Program-made: the position numbers and the translations under genes | Shown here: piece after piece, positions 1-10,296 of the stretch | Numbering within the stretch: position 1 is the stretch's first letter | Layout: the number at the start of each line of letters is the position of its first letter | Notes under the pieces: model-generated | What the model saw: only the letters and a program-made list of their open reading frames with translations | What the model was told of the DNA's origin: nothing | The model's database searches: none | Assembly: GCA_008931825.1 (NCBI GenBank) | Contig: QXVZ01028097.1 | Span: 1 to 26,058 of the forward strand | Source: Phallusia fumigata | Taxonomy: Eukaryota; Chordata; Ascidiacea; Phlebobranchia; Ascidiidae | Reading direction: 5' to 3' | DNA length: 26,058 bases

Positions 1-660
1 TTGGAATCAGAATTAAGTCGTCTAAGATGTAACTTTTTTGGGGGGCATGTACATTCAAATAGGAACTAAATTTTAATACTATTGACTGAAAAAGATATTA
101 ACCTTTTATTGCCTAATTTTTGTACTGTTCAAAAATACAAAATTCTTTTCAAAATGGTGAATTAAGGAAATTCTGTTACCATTTAGTCTTTATTGTACTA
201 TTAATTGTATGTTTTGTAACTGATTGCAGTGCAGTCTTTATTTGAGACAAAAAATGTTAAATTTTAGCAGTGTCAAAAAATGTTGCTTACTTCTACAAAA
301 TTTATGTTACTTCAACCAAATAGATGTTGCACACCAGAAGGAATTTTGCAAAGATCAACAGTGGCCCACCTAAAGGGAAAGGCCCATGATGTTGAAACCT
401 GTGCTCTCCCTTGAAGAGAGGTAGGTATCTAAAGAATTGATTGTCCTGCTTTTTTTCTCTGTCCTAAGTTGTGACTCGTATGAAAATCTACCTATTTGCT
501 GTTCATCATTTCAGGTATTGACTAGATTAGTGGTACAGTTTCCTGAAACAGTGTACTATGTATGTGTGGATTGTTAGCCGTAAGGTGGTGATTTTGAACA
601 GAAAATACATATTTAAAAAATTCTGCACTAAAGCAATATTTAATACAAATTACTCTCAAA
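1..660. other. Upstream region of gene A, no supported gene
   Basis: AT-rich, with stops in all frames. I see no exon I would defend. It should contain the promoter and 5' UTR of the gene starting at 661. An AG at about 628-629 (in 'actaaag') could be a 5' UTR or trans-splice acceptor before the start codon, but this is only a possibility. Confidence 0.4.
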
Positions 661-2461
661 ATGCCTTTTTACCATTTACATCGTCAACAACTTATTTTCA
701 CATTTACAATTCTTTGCTTTCTTGTAAGAGGTGAACTATGTAATTCGAGATGTTATTGTGGGGCATGGTACACTTAAAGTTGGAAACCAACTTAGAGAGT
801 CAAGTGACACTGCTGGGGAACTTTATTGAACCAAGCTTTTTTTGCCAGAATTCTTTTTAGTGGTTCAGGTTGTTTTCTTGCTGATTTTACAAAACTTTTG
901 TAGAGATGCTGAAAACAGATGATAAAATGTTAGCATAATTTTTTGTTTGGGTCCTGTTTAAACATTTTTGTTGTTTTTATAGTTTATTTACCTTTAATAA
1001 AAATCCTAACACTGGCTATTTTTTTGCATTAAAAACACTTTGTATCACTTTATTTGGCCGTTTTATTCACAATGGTGTGTGTAAACTTTCATTTGTAAAA
1101 GATATAAAGTAATGTGCTGAAAGGGTAAGTAAATTTGGCATATGTTTGATTTATAGCTCAAATTCAGCATTTACGAACCAGCTTGCAAGGTTTTTCTGCT
1201 CAAAAGCTTTCACATTTTTTAGGCCCACCAAAATATAAAATACATAGTTGTGTAGAAGTTATGTTGTAGGCAATAAAACAATAAATTTGGTGGTAAAAAC
1301 TTCTTTTTATGTTTTAGGAAATAATTGGACTTGTACAATCTCAACCACCTGTTGCTTGTACTGGAAGTTTAGAGTAAGAACCTCCAATATTGTGTTTTAT
1401 TACCTATTTGTATGTGTAAGTGTGTCAGTGTATGTATTTTGCTTGTATTAATTATATCAATGAAATAAAGCAGTTCCTATTCCTACAATTTTCCTTACAT
1501 TTTATAGGTGTTCAGGATCTGATCCATGCTCTCAAAATACCACATTGACTACAACTTTAAAAAATATTTCTTCAAACGATAATTTTTTACTCATTCTTGA
1601 TCCTACTGGGAAACAAATTGCCAATCTAACTTTGGAGCCATCATGTACGTTCTACGAAAAAATGAACTAAAATGAAATACAATTCTTTGCCTTGCAGCTT
1701 GAACGAGAAAAAAATGTTTTGTCAAGTACTTAACTGGTAACAGTAACAGTTGCACCAATGGGATAAAAGAAACTTGTATTATGTTTTGTAGTTTGTAGCA
1801 ACTTGACACTTCCCGGGGTGAAGCAGGATGTGCCACCAAACCAAGGTTATCTCAGCACTCACACGCTTACATGTGAATTTAATTATGTTCCGGCTGAAGC
1901 AACTGCTGTATGCCAGGCAGATGCAACATGGAGTGTGACTCAACTTTGTGTGAAAGGTATGTCATTACCATGTACTTGTTTGGTAATGTTTGACAGTGTT
2001 AAAAACCCAAGTTGATTTTAGGGCGTTTGTACTATTAAATGGACATGCACAATATTGGTTCTGCAAGATTTAAATGAAGTAAGCATGTTTTTTACAGAAA
2101 CTTGTAATCAAAGCATGATTCCCTCGGATCCTTCAATCAACAACACCCTGAAGGGTGAGTTACCAGTTGGCCAATCAGTCAGTGTTCCTTGTAGCAATGG
2201 ATATTTAGGACCTTTCAGTGCTTCCTGCACTGCACCTGGCAAGTGGACTTCAAGCGGGGTTTGTTTGGGTAAGATAATTTGCAAACTTAAAAAAATAAAA
2301 ATAAAAAAAATAAAAATAAAAAAAAATTGTAAAACACATTAATGGCCAAACCTGATGATGTTTTTCTTGTTTTAGCAACCTGGATCTGGATATTAATTGG
2401 CATTGCATGCTGTGTATTGGTTATTGCTTTGATCATCATATGTTGCTGTATGTGTCAATAA
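661..2461 (+). CDS. Gene A: two-CCP type I membrane receptor, 6 exons, 225 aa
   Basis: Proposed exons are 661-723, 1318-1373, 1508-1644, 1792-1956, 2098-2268 and 2376-2461. They join in frame with GT/AG borders to give 226 codons including TAA. Residues 1-21 are a signal peptide (hydrophobic core LIFTFTILCFL); the ATG has AAA before it. Residues 22-86 form a short N-module with Cys34, Cys41 and Cys46 and sequons NTT, NIS and NLT. CCP1 spans Cys87-Cys138 and CCP2 spans Cys143-Cys196; each has four cysteines and the Trp before the last one. A transmembrane helix covers about 200-222 (WIWILIGIACCV...), followed by a tail of a few residues (CCCMCQ) with no signalling motif, possibly palmitoylated. 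The last three introns are phase 1. CCP domains usually bind proteins or glycans at the surface; the ligand is unknown. I know of CCP-bearing membrane receptors in ascidians (Botryllus fester, Ciona vCRL1) and this fits that style, but orthology is not claimed. No canonical AATAAA was seen within 250 bases after the stop. The long first intron could hide another exon. Confidence 0.8.
2281..2333. repeat. A-rich low-complexity tract (AAAAAT-like)
   Basis: A run of short AAAATAAAAAT-type units in the last intron of gene A, just after the donor at 2269. It is simple-sequence DNA with no coding role. Length polymorphism is likely. Confidence 0.8.
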
Positions 2462-2748
2462 TCAGTCTATTTGAGCATCACTTCGTGGAGAGCAACAATG
2501 ATCACTGTTTTCCATGGCCATGTACATATTTTATTGCTATTATCCCTTTACATTTAAACTTGAACCTTATATGGATACCCAGCAAACACATTTTGACCGC
2601 ATGAAATAGATGATTATTGGTCATTAATAGATTTGTACACATTTGAACTTGTGATAAAGCAAGTTGAAAAGATATCAGCAATAATTTTTCATAGATACAT
2701 TTATTTACCATTGTTTCTAGCCTAGTTGTTTATCTATTTCCTTTCAAA
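2462..2748. other. 3' flank of gene A
   Basis: Presumably the 3' UTR and downstream flank of gene A. I see no domain, no second terminal exon and no canonical polyadenylation hexamer. Open frames here are short and lack splice sites. Confidence 0.4.
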
Positions 2749-2809
2749 GATGTTTTTTGGAGGGGAGGGGGCATTGCACATAGCAAAAATCAGGGAGTCG
2801 ACCGTTGTT

Positions 2810-3092
2810 TTTAGAGGTTTGGGTTCGGTTCCGGTTTTGGGAAAAAAAATTTTCCGGTTCGGGTTTAGTTCCGGTTCGGGCAAATTAACTTTTGTGGTGG
2901 TGATTACAAAGAAAAATGAGTTTTTATTTTTACTGGTTTGGTTCCGGTTCAACGCCAAACGAAATAGGGTTCAGCTCCGGTTCGGGTTTTTAAGAAAATC
3001 AAATTTAAGGTTCGGATTCGGTTCAGGTTTAACGAAATAAACCGCTCAAACCGGTTCGCGGGTTCGAGTTCAGTTCCGGTTCGATTCCCTGC
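2810..3092. repeat. Degenerate GGTTC/CCGGTT-type repeat tract
   Basis: On the + strand, words such as 'ggttccggtt', 'ggttcggg' and 'ggttcggattcgg' recur about a dozen times with irregular spacing. The tract has a strong G/T bias quite unlike its AT-rich surroundings. It is open in frames on both strands only because of this biased composition. The last copy reads 'ggttcgattccc', which resembles a tRNA B box, so part of it may descend from a tRNA-derived element. No A box or cloverleaf is visible. Confidence 0.7.
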
Positions 3093-3099
3093 CATTAAT

Positions 3100-4202
3100 A
3101 CCATTTTTGTTTGTTAATTTTTTTTACATTCTAGTTTTCTACAAAAATTTTTTGTATTTTTGTTTGCGTTAATATGAGTTAAAAATGTTATTCTTTTGGT
3201 TTTGATGTTTATGGTTACGGACTGATTACACGTAGCGTTTTATATTTTATGATATGTATTTTATATTTTGTATTAGCATTTGTCACATGGGCTTTTGATA
3301 CAAAAGCAATTGTAACTATCTTATTATTCATTGCTTATTCTATGACGCAATTGTTGGTTCGAGACACAGATTTGCACTGTCGTAACTCTGTTGTGCGTTG
3401 TCATCGTTTCGGTAACAATGGCAGCAACACGAAACTAAATCTTCGGTGGCGAAACAGCCGCTTTGTTTTGTCGTTTTGTTGCCCCACACGTTTTTGATCA
3501 TTTCCCATTACATACGAAATTCCAGAAAACCATTTAATCAAACTATCTCAAAACAAGTAAACAAAGTCAGTGTTAAATAGAGGAGCAGCCCGCGGTCTAA
3601 TCCAATTAGTTTTTTTTGGCCCTCTGATAATACACCTCTGCAGTGGACAATAAGGGGTTAGGAATTTTAAGTTTATCAGTTTTATTTTTGGACTTGATTT
3701 TTCTTTTAGTTGGAAAAACCGACAGGTTATCTCGTGTGTGTTCTAAAACCTCGTTCAGACGCTCTACAACGGCCAAGCGCGCGTAACGCATGTAGCATGT
3801 CTACTAATTGACCAAGTTTGACATGTTTTACAAAATTAACTGGTGGAATTTAGACTCCGTAAATTCTATTTAAGTAACATTACTGTCCAACGAGTCCTTG
3901 TGGGCCGTTTGTTGCGGGAATGTCGCAATATCTTCGTAGCGCATAGGAATTTCCTAACAATGCAGGCTAACTAAGAATGGGAGTTGCGACATGACCGACC
4001 ATTGCGACAGTATGACTCAGCGGACAACGTTACCCCCTTCGTGATATCGTTTGTCACTGAAACCAAAGTCTTGATTTCATATTGCGCCTACCCAACGATG
4101 GGACTCGACCCGTCATGTAACGCTATATTCTTTTACAATGTAATTGCAACGCATTCAACTCCGTTTGACAAATTTCCAGTTCCCTTTAATATTTTGCGCT
4201 CT
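3100..4202. other. Intergenic, nothing identified
   Basis: Non-coding by inspection. The stretch at 3900-4020 is richer in CpG and has short partial direct repeats ('ttgcgaca'), but no terminal repeats or protein similarity could be assigned. Confidence 0.4.
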
Positions 4203-4291
4203 GTTGAGTTGCGCAGCTATTTCCGGCTTGGTGATTGTTTGAATGCAACCGTTTCGCCATGATGTCTTTCACCAAGCGAAATAAACTTTCA
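4203..4291 (-). repeat. Hairpin element copy 1
   Basis: An imperfect palindrome. The arms 'tatttccggcttggtga' (4218-4234) and 'tcaccaagcgaaata' (4269-4283) are inverted repeats around a loop of about 34 bases. On the minus strand it reads TTTATTTCGCTTGGTGAAAG...CACCAAGCCGGAAATAGC...GCAAC. The same element recurs at 11094, 13530, 15291, 18265, 20641 and 22790. It looks like a small foldback or MITE-type repeat, though no target-site duplication was established. Confidence 0.7.
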
Positions 4292-4756
4292 ACAAACCTG
4301 TATGTTTCGTAAGCAGACACCGAAGTTAGGCAGATCCACAAAACGATTTTCGCAGTAATAATGGCTACAGGCATTACGTTTGATCCCATTCCTTACACAT
4401 CCGTAAGGCAACCTAAACTCATTAAATGAAGCTTTTAAACCTCAGGATTTTAAGGATGACATCCTCTGCAGGAAAGGTCCAACCGAACTTAACGCTTGCA
4501 ATAAATGGAAGGTATTATGCGATACCAAAGCTTACAAAACTCGCGTTGTTAAACTAAACAGGGGATTTTAGGGTTTTTGTGACGCCTACTAACTCAGATA
4601 ATGACTCCAAAACAAACAGTGTATTTAGGAATTACTGGTTTGTATTAAATTTAGTGAAGCATACAACGCTACTTACATGAATAACGAAGATGCGTTCAAC
4701 GAATAAAAAGATAAACTCCAGTTGATTACTGAGACAGAATACACTTAATTACGTTG
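4292..4756. other. Intergenic, nothing identified
   Basis: No exon, RNA gene or structured repeat recognised here. Confidence 0.35.
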
Positions 4757-4812
4757 ACTAGGCTAACAATTAGTCCGGTTGCTTGAGTTCGATCTCTGTC
4801 TCCCTCGGTGGC
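4757..4812 (+). repeat. tRNA-like (Pol III) SINE fragment, degenerate
   Basis: The stretch 'ggctaacaattagtccggttgcttgagttcgatctctg' has a B-box-like core (GAGTTCGATCTC) preceded at roughly the right distance by an A-box-like segment. No cloverleaf arms pair well, so it is not an intact tRNA gene. It is probably the head of an old tRNA-derived SINE. Confidence 0.4.
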
Positions 4813-5169
4813 GGTAAAATCGCGCTAAAATAGAAAGGGCTTTACGCGTTTTTCGCGGTTAAGAATCACATAGAATGAAAGGGCTTTTAAAATAAATAGG
4901 TATGGCTTAAGGCTATGAGAATGCCGTCTCTAAACTCGTGCGGTCCGTGTGACAAACGATGGATGTGTTTACCAAGGTTTGCACATATTAACCACATCCG
5001 GAAAGTTCGAATGCTAGATAAGAAGATTAACTTGTGCCTGGTCATCCAGCGGTTCGATTTCTGAGTGACGTAACGTGTTAATCGTGGTTAAAACGATAAA
5101 AGACGATAAAAATACAAAGACGAATGCTACAGGATCACCAATTCGAATTAATGTTGCCGAGACGAATTG
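4813..5169. other. Intergenic, nothing identified
   Basis: No exon or repeat recognised. It contains short CpG-bearing words such as 'aatcgcgctaaaat', possibly part of the adjoining SINE body. Confidence 0.3.
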
Positions 5170-5402
5170 CCCTAATGCAGCGGTTCTCTTTTTTTCATTC
5201 CATAGACATCCTTAACCAATAATCAAAACCAAAATCTCCCAACGGAAATTCAGTTTCGTATGTTTATGTTAGTATAAAAGGAAGATAAACTGATTTCTTA
5301 CAATTGATAAACTTTTTGATAATTTCTGCTTTAAACGAAATTTCCGCCTTGAAAATACTTCCCCCATAGGGAAACCCCCGGTTTAGAACCACTGCCCCAA
5401 TG
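5170..5402. mobile_element. hAT-like MITE, 217 bp, with 8-bp target-site duplication
   Basis: The element spans 5178-5394. Its left end is 'cagcggttct' and its right end, reverse complemented, is 'cagtggttct', matching at 9 of 10 positions. Flanks are 'ccctaatg' (5170-5177) and 'ccccaatg' (5395-5402), an 8-bp duplication with one mismatch. Eight-base duplications and CAG(T/C)GGTTCT-type ends are hallmarks of hAT transposons. It has no internal ORF, so it is a non-autonomous copy. Confidence 0.75.
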
Positions 5403-6765
5403 CATCATACTGCAGCACCACATTCTCGTTTGTATCGCTGTCCGTTTACTCAATTAAAAAAGATCAAACTCTCTTGTGCGGTGAACCAGTCGCCTGATAT
5501 TTTCCGAAAAGTGAGCCAGTGGTATTTATTTTCCCATTTTTTAAACTTTAGGCAATCAGTACTCTCCAACATAACGAGATCCACAAAAGTTCCATTCGGT
5601 ATTTAGTGCCACCATATTCGAGCTGGTAGTAATGCAAAAGGAGATGCAAAATGAATTGGTTTTTGCATTAAACAAACGTTTTAATTATTAAAGGAATTAA
5701 ACTTGTGATCATGACAAAAATGCATTCTTTTTTGTACGATAGGTACAGTTCCCTGAGAAAATGGTTTATCATGTTAGGGAATTCCCCACTTATCAAATTA
5801 AAATGCTCTCAAAAATTAGACTTTTTTAATTTTAAAGACGTATTTTGTTCAAACACATTGGTTGTACGTTACACACATTACATTTGTTTAACATTTGTCA
5901 TTTAGAAAAATTTCACAGTTCGTTGCCATTAGACCGTCACGCTTGATTAACGAAACTTGCAAGCATTTAGAAGGTCGAAAGGTTAAGGTGTTACAGGGAA
6001 ACGTAAGAAACCAATAGTTTTCAGTTTTTGCGACGAGACAGTTTTTCATGTGGTGGCGTTGTAACTTCTGTTACAACCTTACGTGGCCTGTTTTAGGAGC
6101 TTACAAACTTGCTACAAACGTGAATAATTCGTTGCTTCAGCGATGAATTCACCAGTGAGATGAATGCTCAACTAATTGGCTTCATGATATTTGTTTTGCA
6201 TAAGTAGATGCTGCTGGCTGCCAAAAAGTGATCCAAAACAAAGAGGAAATAATGAAAAAAGAATGGAATAAATGTAGGTGGTCTTTTTTTCTGTAATTAT
6301 AGTGAACCCTTACCCAATGTGTGTGCTTAAATGTGGGCACTTTTGACATGACTTAAAATCATCTTACTCTGTTAAAATCAAGTCCAATCTAGTCAGTTTT
6401 CTACCCATTGCTAGGACTGTAACGGATAGTTAACTAAATTACATGTAACATAATTGGGGAGCTGTAAGGTACTTTCTCATGACAAGAAAAGAATTTTTTT
6501 GTCTTACTTATGGTGATGCTTCAAGTAGAAGCAGGTTAGGACTAGAACTTTCAAACTTTGACTGCATCAAACATTTTTCACACATAAACTACAGCATTTA
6601 CTGTAATTTAGCATATTGCTTTGGGTGTTTGATGATATGCTACCTACTTAAATTCTTTAAAATAAGCTTTAAACAAGTAACCTTTTCGGAGCTCAGGGTA
6701 TCAGCAAAACTCCTACTTTATAAGAATTTTGTAACATAGGTCAAATCAATTGTTTATTTCTTCAG
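5403..6765. other. Intergenic, nothing identified
   Basis: AT-rich DNA with scattered stops in all frames. Two open stretches of 66-86 codons (5705-5905, 6479-6739) have no domain signature and no convincing splice context, so I do not call them genes. Confidence 0.4.
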
Positions 6766-7979
6766 CTGGTCTCAGGACTCACATCAACAAAACTCCTCGA
6801 AAACCCCAAAAGCAAATACTTGTTAGTGGCATTGCATGAGGGTGTACTAGCACCTGGTCCCAGTTGTGTTGTAAGTGCAAATTTTTTATAAATACGGAAC
6901 ATTATTGTATGCAATCCACTTCTATGCCCAATGCATTTTTAGACTAACTATTGGTAAAACAACTTTTGCAATTTGGAATGAAATGTAGGCCCAAGGACAG
7001 GATGAGTAAAAAGATTCTTGCAAACTCATAAATCAGAAAATAATGAAAAACTAATTGGTTTTCGAAGTTCTTGCATCTTAGTTACCCTACACTAAAGATT
7101 GTATGGCAGACTTTATTTTACCATAAGGTCATGCTTACAAATGTGATTTTGTATTTCATAATTTATGTATTTTGTGACCCTTTAAGATGTTGTGCAAAGA
7201 CAGGTCTACATTTCGTCTTGATGCTGAAGTGTCTTGTGCAGGTGTAACAGCATGTAAGTGTTTAAGCATTTTGTTTGTGTGTTCCCAATGAATCTTCACC
7301 AAGCCACATCAGTTCCATACTAGTTGAAGGTTAGACAATTGGCCACTGCTTTGTTAAAACTTTTAATTTATCACTGAGTTCTTCCCTTTGGCCAAAGTGT
7401 ATTGAAGTTTTACAACAAAAATACCAAACAAACTTTAGTTTAGTAAAATGGTATTTTGTATTTTTAAAGCTGCTATTGACAACAGCAGTTGTTAAAACTT
7501 TATTGGATCTGTGCAAATATATATTTACAATGACAAATAAATGCAAATGATATAATGTATGTTACTAATTGCACTCAATTTTATAGAGTTATCGAGAGTG
7601 CTACAACCAATGTAATTCGGAATGCCACATTTTTCATCACCATTTCTCCACCTACACATCTGGTTGCATCATTTTATGAATCCACTGGTCTGTAAACCAC
7701 TGCAATTCCATGGTAACTATAAGAAGTACAACACTTGGTTATTTTTATTTTTTTTTTAAATTACATATACTTGTTTTTCATGTTGCCATTACACCACATA
7801 CAACATGCAAACTGTTGTTTTTCTACAAAAGGTTTTATCACAGAATGCCGATGGTTCTACTACATATTGCAATGAGTTTTCATCTCCAACCAACGATTTT
7901 CAATTGTCAACTGAAGGAAAGTATGCCTACAACTCAAAACTTCGCTCCGAAACTTGAGATGTTTCCTTGCATCTGTTGA
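6766..7979 (+). pseudogene. Decayed exons of a third receptor-family member
   Basis: Exon-like pieces occur in order. 6766-6870 has acceptor TTTCTTCAG, donor GTAAGT and 35 open codons ending PGPSCV. 7187-7253 reads ...AEVSCAGVTA with donor GTAAGT. 7589-7687 reads ...NATFFITISPP... with a weak GTCTGT donor. 7844-7980 is an Ig-like half domain starting NADGSTTYCNEF. The second and third resemble the N-modules of genes A and B: Cys-x-Gly, a run of Thr/Asn, then a hydrophobic strand F-x-I/L-x-I followed by a proline. The fourth exon hits TGA at 7954-7956, while a sensible continuation (LRCFLASVDA) lies in another frame up to a GTATGT donor. That frame break plus poor phase matching suggests a pseudogene. 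A real gene with exons I have misjoined remains possible. Confidence 0.45.
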
Positions 7980-7980
7980 T

Positions 7981-8611
7981 GCAGGTATGTTATCAGGAGC
8001 CAGGCATATATGGCAATACACATTACATACAGCTGAACACTTTGTGTAGCCGATGTGGGCCCGTCAGGATACAGGTAATTTTGACTCCCAGCAAAGAGTA
8101 TGAGAAGTAATTGTGCTGGCTAATTTGTAACCCAAGTCACCACTTCTGACTACATCCTGTTTCGTACAACCCCTCTTAAATCCCAGTTGCCATTTTTTTG
8201 TTTAAAATTAGTTTGCAATGTTTAAAAAGTCTGCAGACATTATGACACAAATGGGAAAACAAACATGTTGGAATTTGTGGCTTTATGTTCAAAAATTTCT
8301 GAACTGGTATAAATGTTGAAGATGAAGATTTAAATCTGAAACTTCAAATGCAGATGGCAGGGCCATTACTAGCTTCCTTAAGCCAAGCTTAACGTTGTGG
8401 TGCCAAATCTATCCACTGTCACCTTTTAAACAAATGCTCATTTCTTTGCAGCCTGTGTCATAACTGCAGACCACACCAACACAAAGCATAAAAAGGGTAA
8501 AGAAAAATTTAATTTTGCCCAGTTGACAAAGTTTTTTTAGTTGACCCACTCAGGGCATTCAGGTTCAGACTTTTTACGATTTACCAAAATAAATCTGTTT
8601 TTCTTACCCAG
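7981..8611. other. Possible mini-exons, otherwise unexplained
   Basis: Two short stretches have acceptor-like and donor-like borders: 'tttgtgtag' to 'gtaatt' around 8049-8074, and 'tttctttgcag' to 'gtaaag' around 8452-8496. They could be further relics of the pseudogene to the left, but they are too short to assign a domain. Confidence 0.25.
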
Positions 8612-9081
8612 ACCAACTAGTCCCCAAAACCCGATGAACGTTAAACTGCAACTTTACGAACCCAACTTGGTGTCACGTGTTTCCGCCAATTCATACTTGA
8701 ACAGGACAAGTATAATTTATGCAAGAGTTCGCCTCTCAACCTCGCGGTACGATGACACTCACAGTCTGGAGGAAAAAAATGGCATTTACCTTCAGGTGTG
8801 TTGGGTCAAGTCAGAAGCTGTTTATACTGGCTGGCTTTACCTTACAATACTGAGCCGACTTGAAAATTCTCTGAAATTGAATCGCTTGGTTGGATTTTTT
8901 ATCCGCTAGGTTGCGCTGTCGCTCCTCACTTGACCGAACTGTTTGATGCGTTTGACCTAACCTGTTAAAAAGTTTTCCATTTGTTCTTGCCACGTAACAT
9001 ATTATGTTTTTTGGGGCAGATCAAAAAATGTTGGATGGATTTGGAATCCCGTAATGACATTCAAGTTCGGTTCTCTAACAG
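8612..9081 (+). pseudogene. Two exons of a ZP-domain-like gene (partial)
   Basis: Exon 8612-8795 has acceptor TTCTTACCCAG and ends in phase 0 at CAG|GTGTGT. It encodes 61 residues including KLQLYEP, a hydrophobic-polar strand SIIYARVRL, and LEEKNGIYLQ. Exon 9020-9081 has acceptor TTTGGGGCAG and donor CAG|GTTTC. It starts in phase 0 and reads IKKCWMDLESR. Joined, these give YARVRL...YLQIKKCW, resembling the C-terminal half of ZP domains, where a Leu-rich strand leads into a CW motif. ZP domains polymerise into extracellular matrices such as egg coats. No start, furin site or membrane anchor was found nearby, so I treat this as a fragment. A second version of the 9020 exon lies at 17011. The ZP assignment is by pattern only. 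Confidence 0.45.
8796..8935 (+). repeat. Copy of unit segment after the ZP-like exon
   Basis: The stretch from 'caggtgtgttg' to 'gctaggttgcgctgtcgctcctcact' recurs in diverged form at 9246-9352 and 16120-16215. Its end ('gcgctgtcgctcc') also recurs at 12097 and 14572. It is intronic DNA that was duplicated together with the ZP-like and EGF-like exons. Confidence 0.6.
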
Positions 9082-9573
9082 GTTTCAATCCTTGGTGACG
9101 AACGGGGAGCATTATGAGGCCACACAAGCTTGCTCTGGTGAGTTGAGAAACTTAACTTACAATGTGCAAGTGTATAATTAGCTAAGCCTGTTGACCTATA
9201 CCGGGTTTTTGGCTTTGTTTATCACGAGAATAATGGAACTTACTGTCAGGTGTGTTGCGCCAATTTGACAGAGGTTCGTTTTTACCTTTTCCACAAACTG
9301 TTGAGTCGCCTGGTCCGACATTTGAAATTGCTAGGTGGCGCTGTCGCTCTTCACTGAACCGTTCGCGGTTTACGAATCAACTACGTACATAAAACTCCTA
9401 TCAGAATTACCAGATTTTGTAGCGAATCCGATTGGTTGATACAAATTGAAGAAATCATCTTGAAAAACAAAAAACGATCCACAAAATAATAAGGCAGGTA
9501 ACTTGACAATGGACCCATTCAGAGATATCGCATTCCGCACTGCGCACCTCTCCGCGGGTGGCACAATTTCTAT
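9082..9573 (+). repeat. Diverged copy of the duplicated unit's 3' part
   Basis: Contains 'ccttggtgacgaacggggagcattatgaggccac', which recurs at about 11993, 14469 and 15958. It also contains the 'gaataatggaacttac' segment shared with 16108-16123, the 'gcggtttacgaa' segment shared with 12121 and 14599, and a SINE-tail piece 'gattggttgatacaaattgaag'. No gene is supported in it. Confidence 0.6.
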
Positions 9574-10094
9574 TCGCTTTATATCATACCCGATTTAATA
9601 ATACATATTTCAGTGGTTTTTTTGTGGTCGCGTATCACCTGGAATGCCTGGTACGCGTACCACTGGTTGGAAAACACAACAATAAATTAGTTATTGTGCA
9701 AATGCCCTTTACTGCATATTGAACATTAGGTTGTTGTTTTGAACCATGGCATTGTGTCAGGATTACGACCCAGGTTTTGTTTGATTTGAATCCTCGCAAT
9801 GTTGACAAAGGTTGTTCAATATTATTTTTCTGACAAATTTATTACTGCCTTTCAAAGCTGTCCTTTTGTCTGTTTTGAGAAGTAAACATTACCTGGTACC
9901 AAATTATCTTTGCTTAAGTCGGACGACTTTGTGAGCTTTAAGTGGCACATCCAGCGACTGTTTTGCATCCAATATTCAGCCCACTAAACACTACGTGTTA
10001 CCTACTGCAGAGGTTATGCGTTATAAAAGAATGAAACAGATCTATTAACTTTGTTCAGATCATTTAACCACATACTCCGCTTTGGCCGTACTAC
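9574..10094 (+). repeat. Truncated copy (U0) of the tandem unit
   Basis: Starts with 'tcgctttatatcatacccgattta', the same word that opens the units at 10095 and 12535. It has the hAT-like element and the 'tcggac...gcagaggttatg' block but lacks the middle part, including the EGF exon. An internal deletion joins 'agtcggac' directly to 'gactttgtgagc'. Confidence 0.75.
9611..9679. mobile_element. hAT-like miniature element, copy M1 (internally deleted)
   Basis: Begins 'cagtggtttttttgtggtcgcgta' and ends 'ggtacgcgtaccactggttgg', typical of hAT-type MITE ends (CAGTGGTT... and ...GTACCACTGGTTGG). It is about 70 bp, much shorter than the copies at 10132 and 12572, so the middle is lost. Confidence 0.55.
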
Positions 10095-10131
10095 TCGCTT
10101 TATATCATACCCGATTTAATAGAATATAATT

Positions 10132-10296
10132 CAGTGGTTCCCAACTCTTTTATTGTAGCGTACCACTTGGAGGTAACGCACTGCCAAATCGAATAACTTA
10201 AATCCAACGAACAACGCAGTTCAATTTAATACGCTAGATGTGCTCGTGTATCACCTGGAATGCCTGGTACGCGTATCACTTCTTGGAAAACACAAC
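10132..10296. mobile_element. hAT-like MITE, copy M2
   Basis: The left end 'cagtggttcccaactcttttattgtagcg' is a classic hAT terminal sequence. The right end is a damaged 'ggtacgcgtatcacttcttggaaaac'. There is no ORF. The target-site duplication is not clear because the right end is eroded. Related copies at 9611 and 12572 probably moved with the tandem unit rather than by separate insertions. Confidence 0.6.

Noticed and set aside
516-560. Possible 45-base exon with TTTCAG acceptor and GTATGT donor upstream of gene A
   Set aside because: Phase allows it, but it lies before the best signal-peptide start at 661, and nothing upstream supplies a start codon.
2726-3040. Long open frames on both strands over the GGTTC tract
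   Set aside because: They result from biased repeat composition (few stop-forming words), not coding.
3984-4262. 92-codon open frame
   Set aside because: It overlaps the hairpin element, has no domain or splice context, and the composition is not coding-like.
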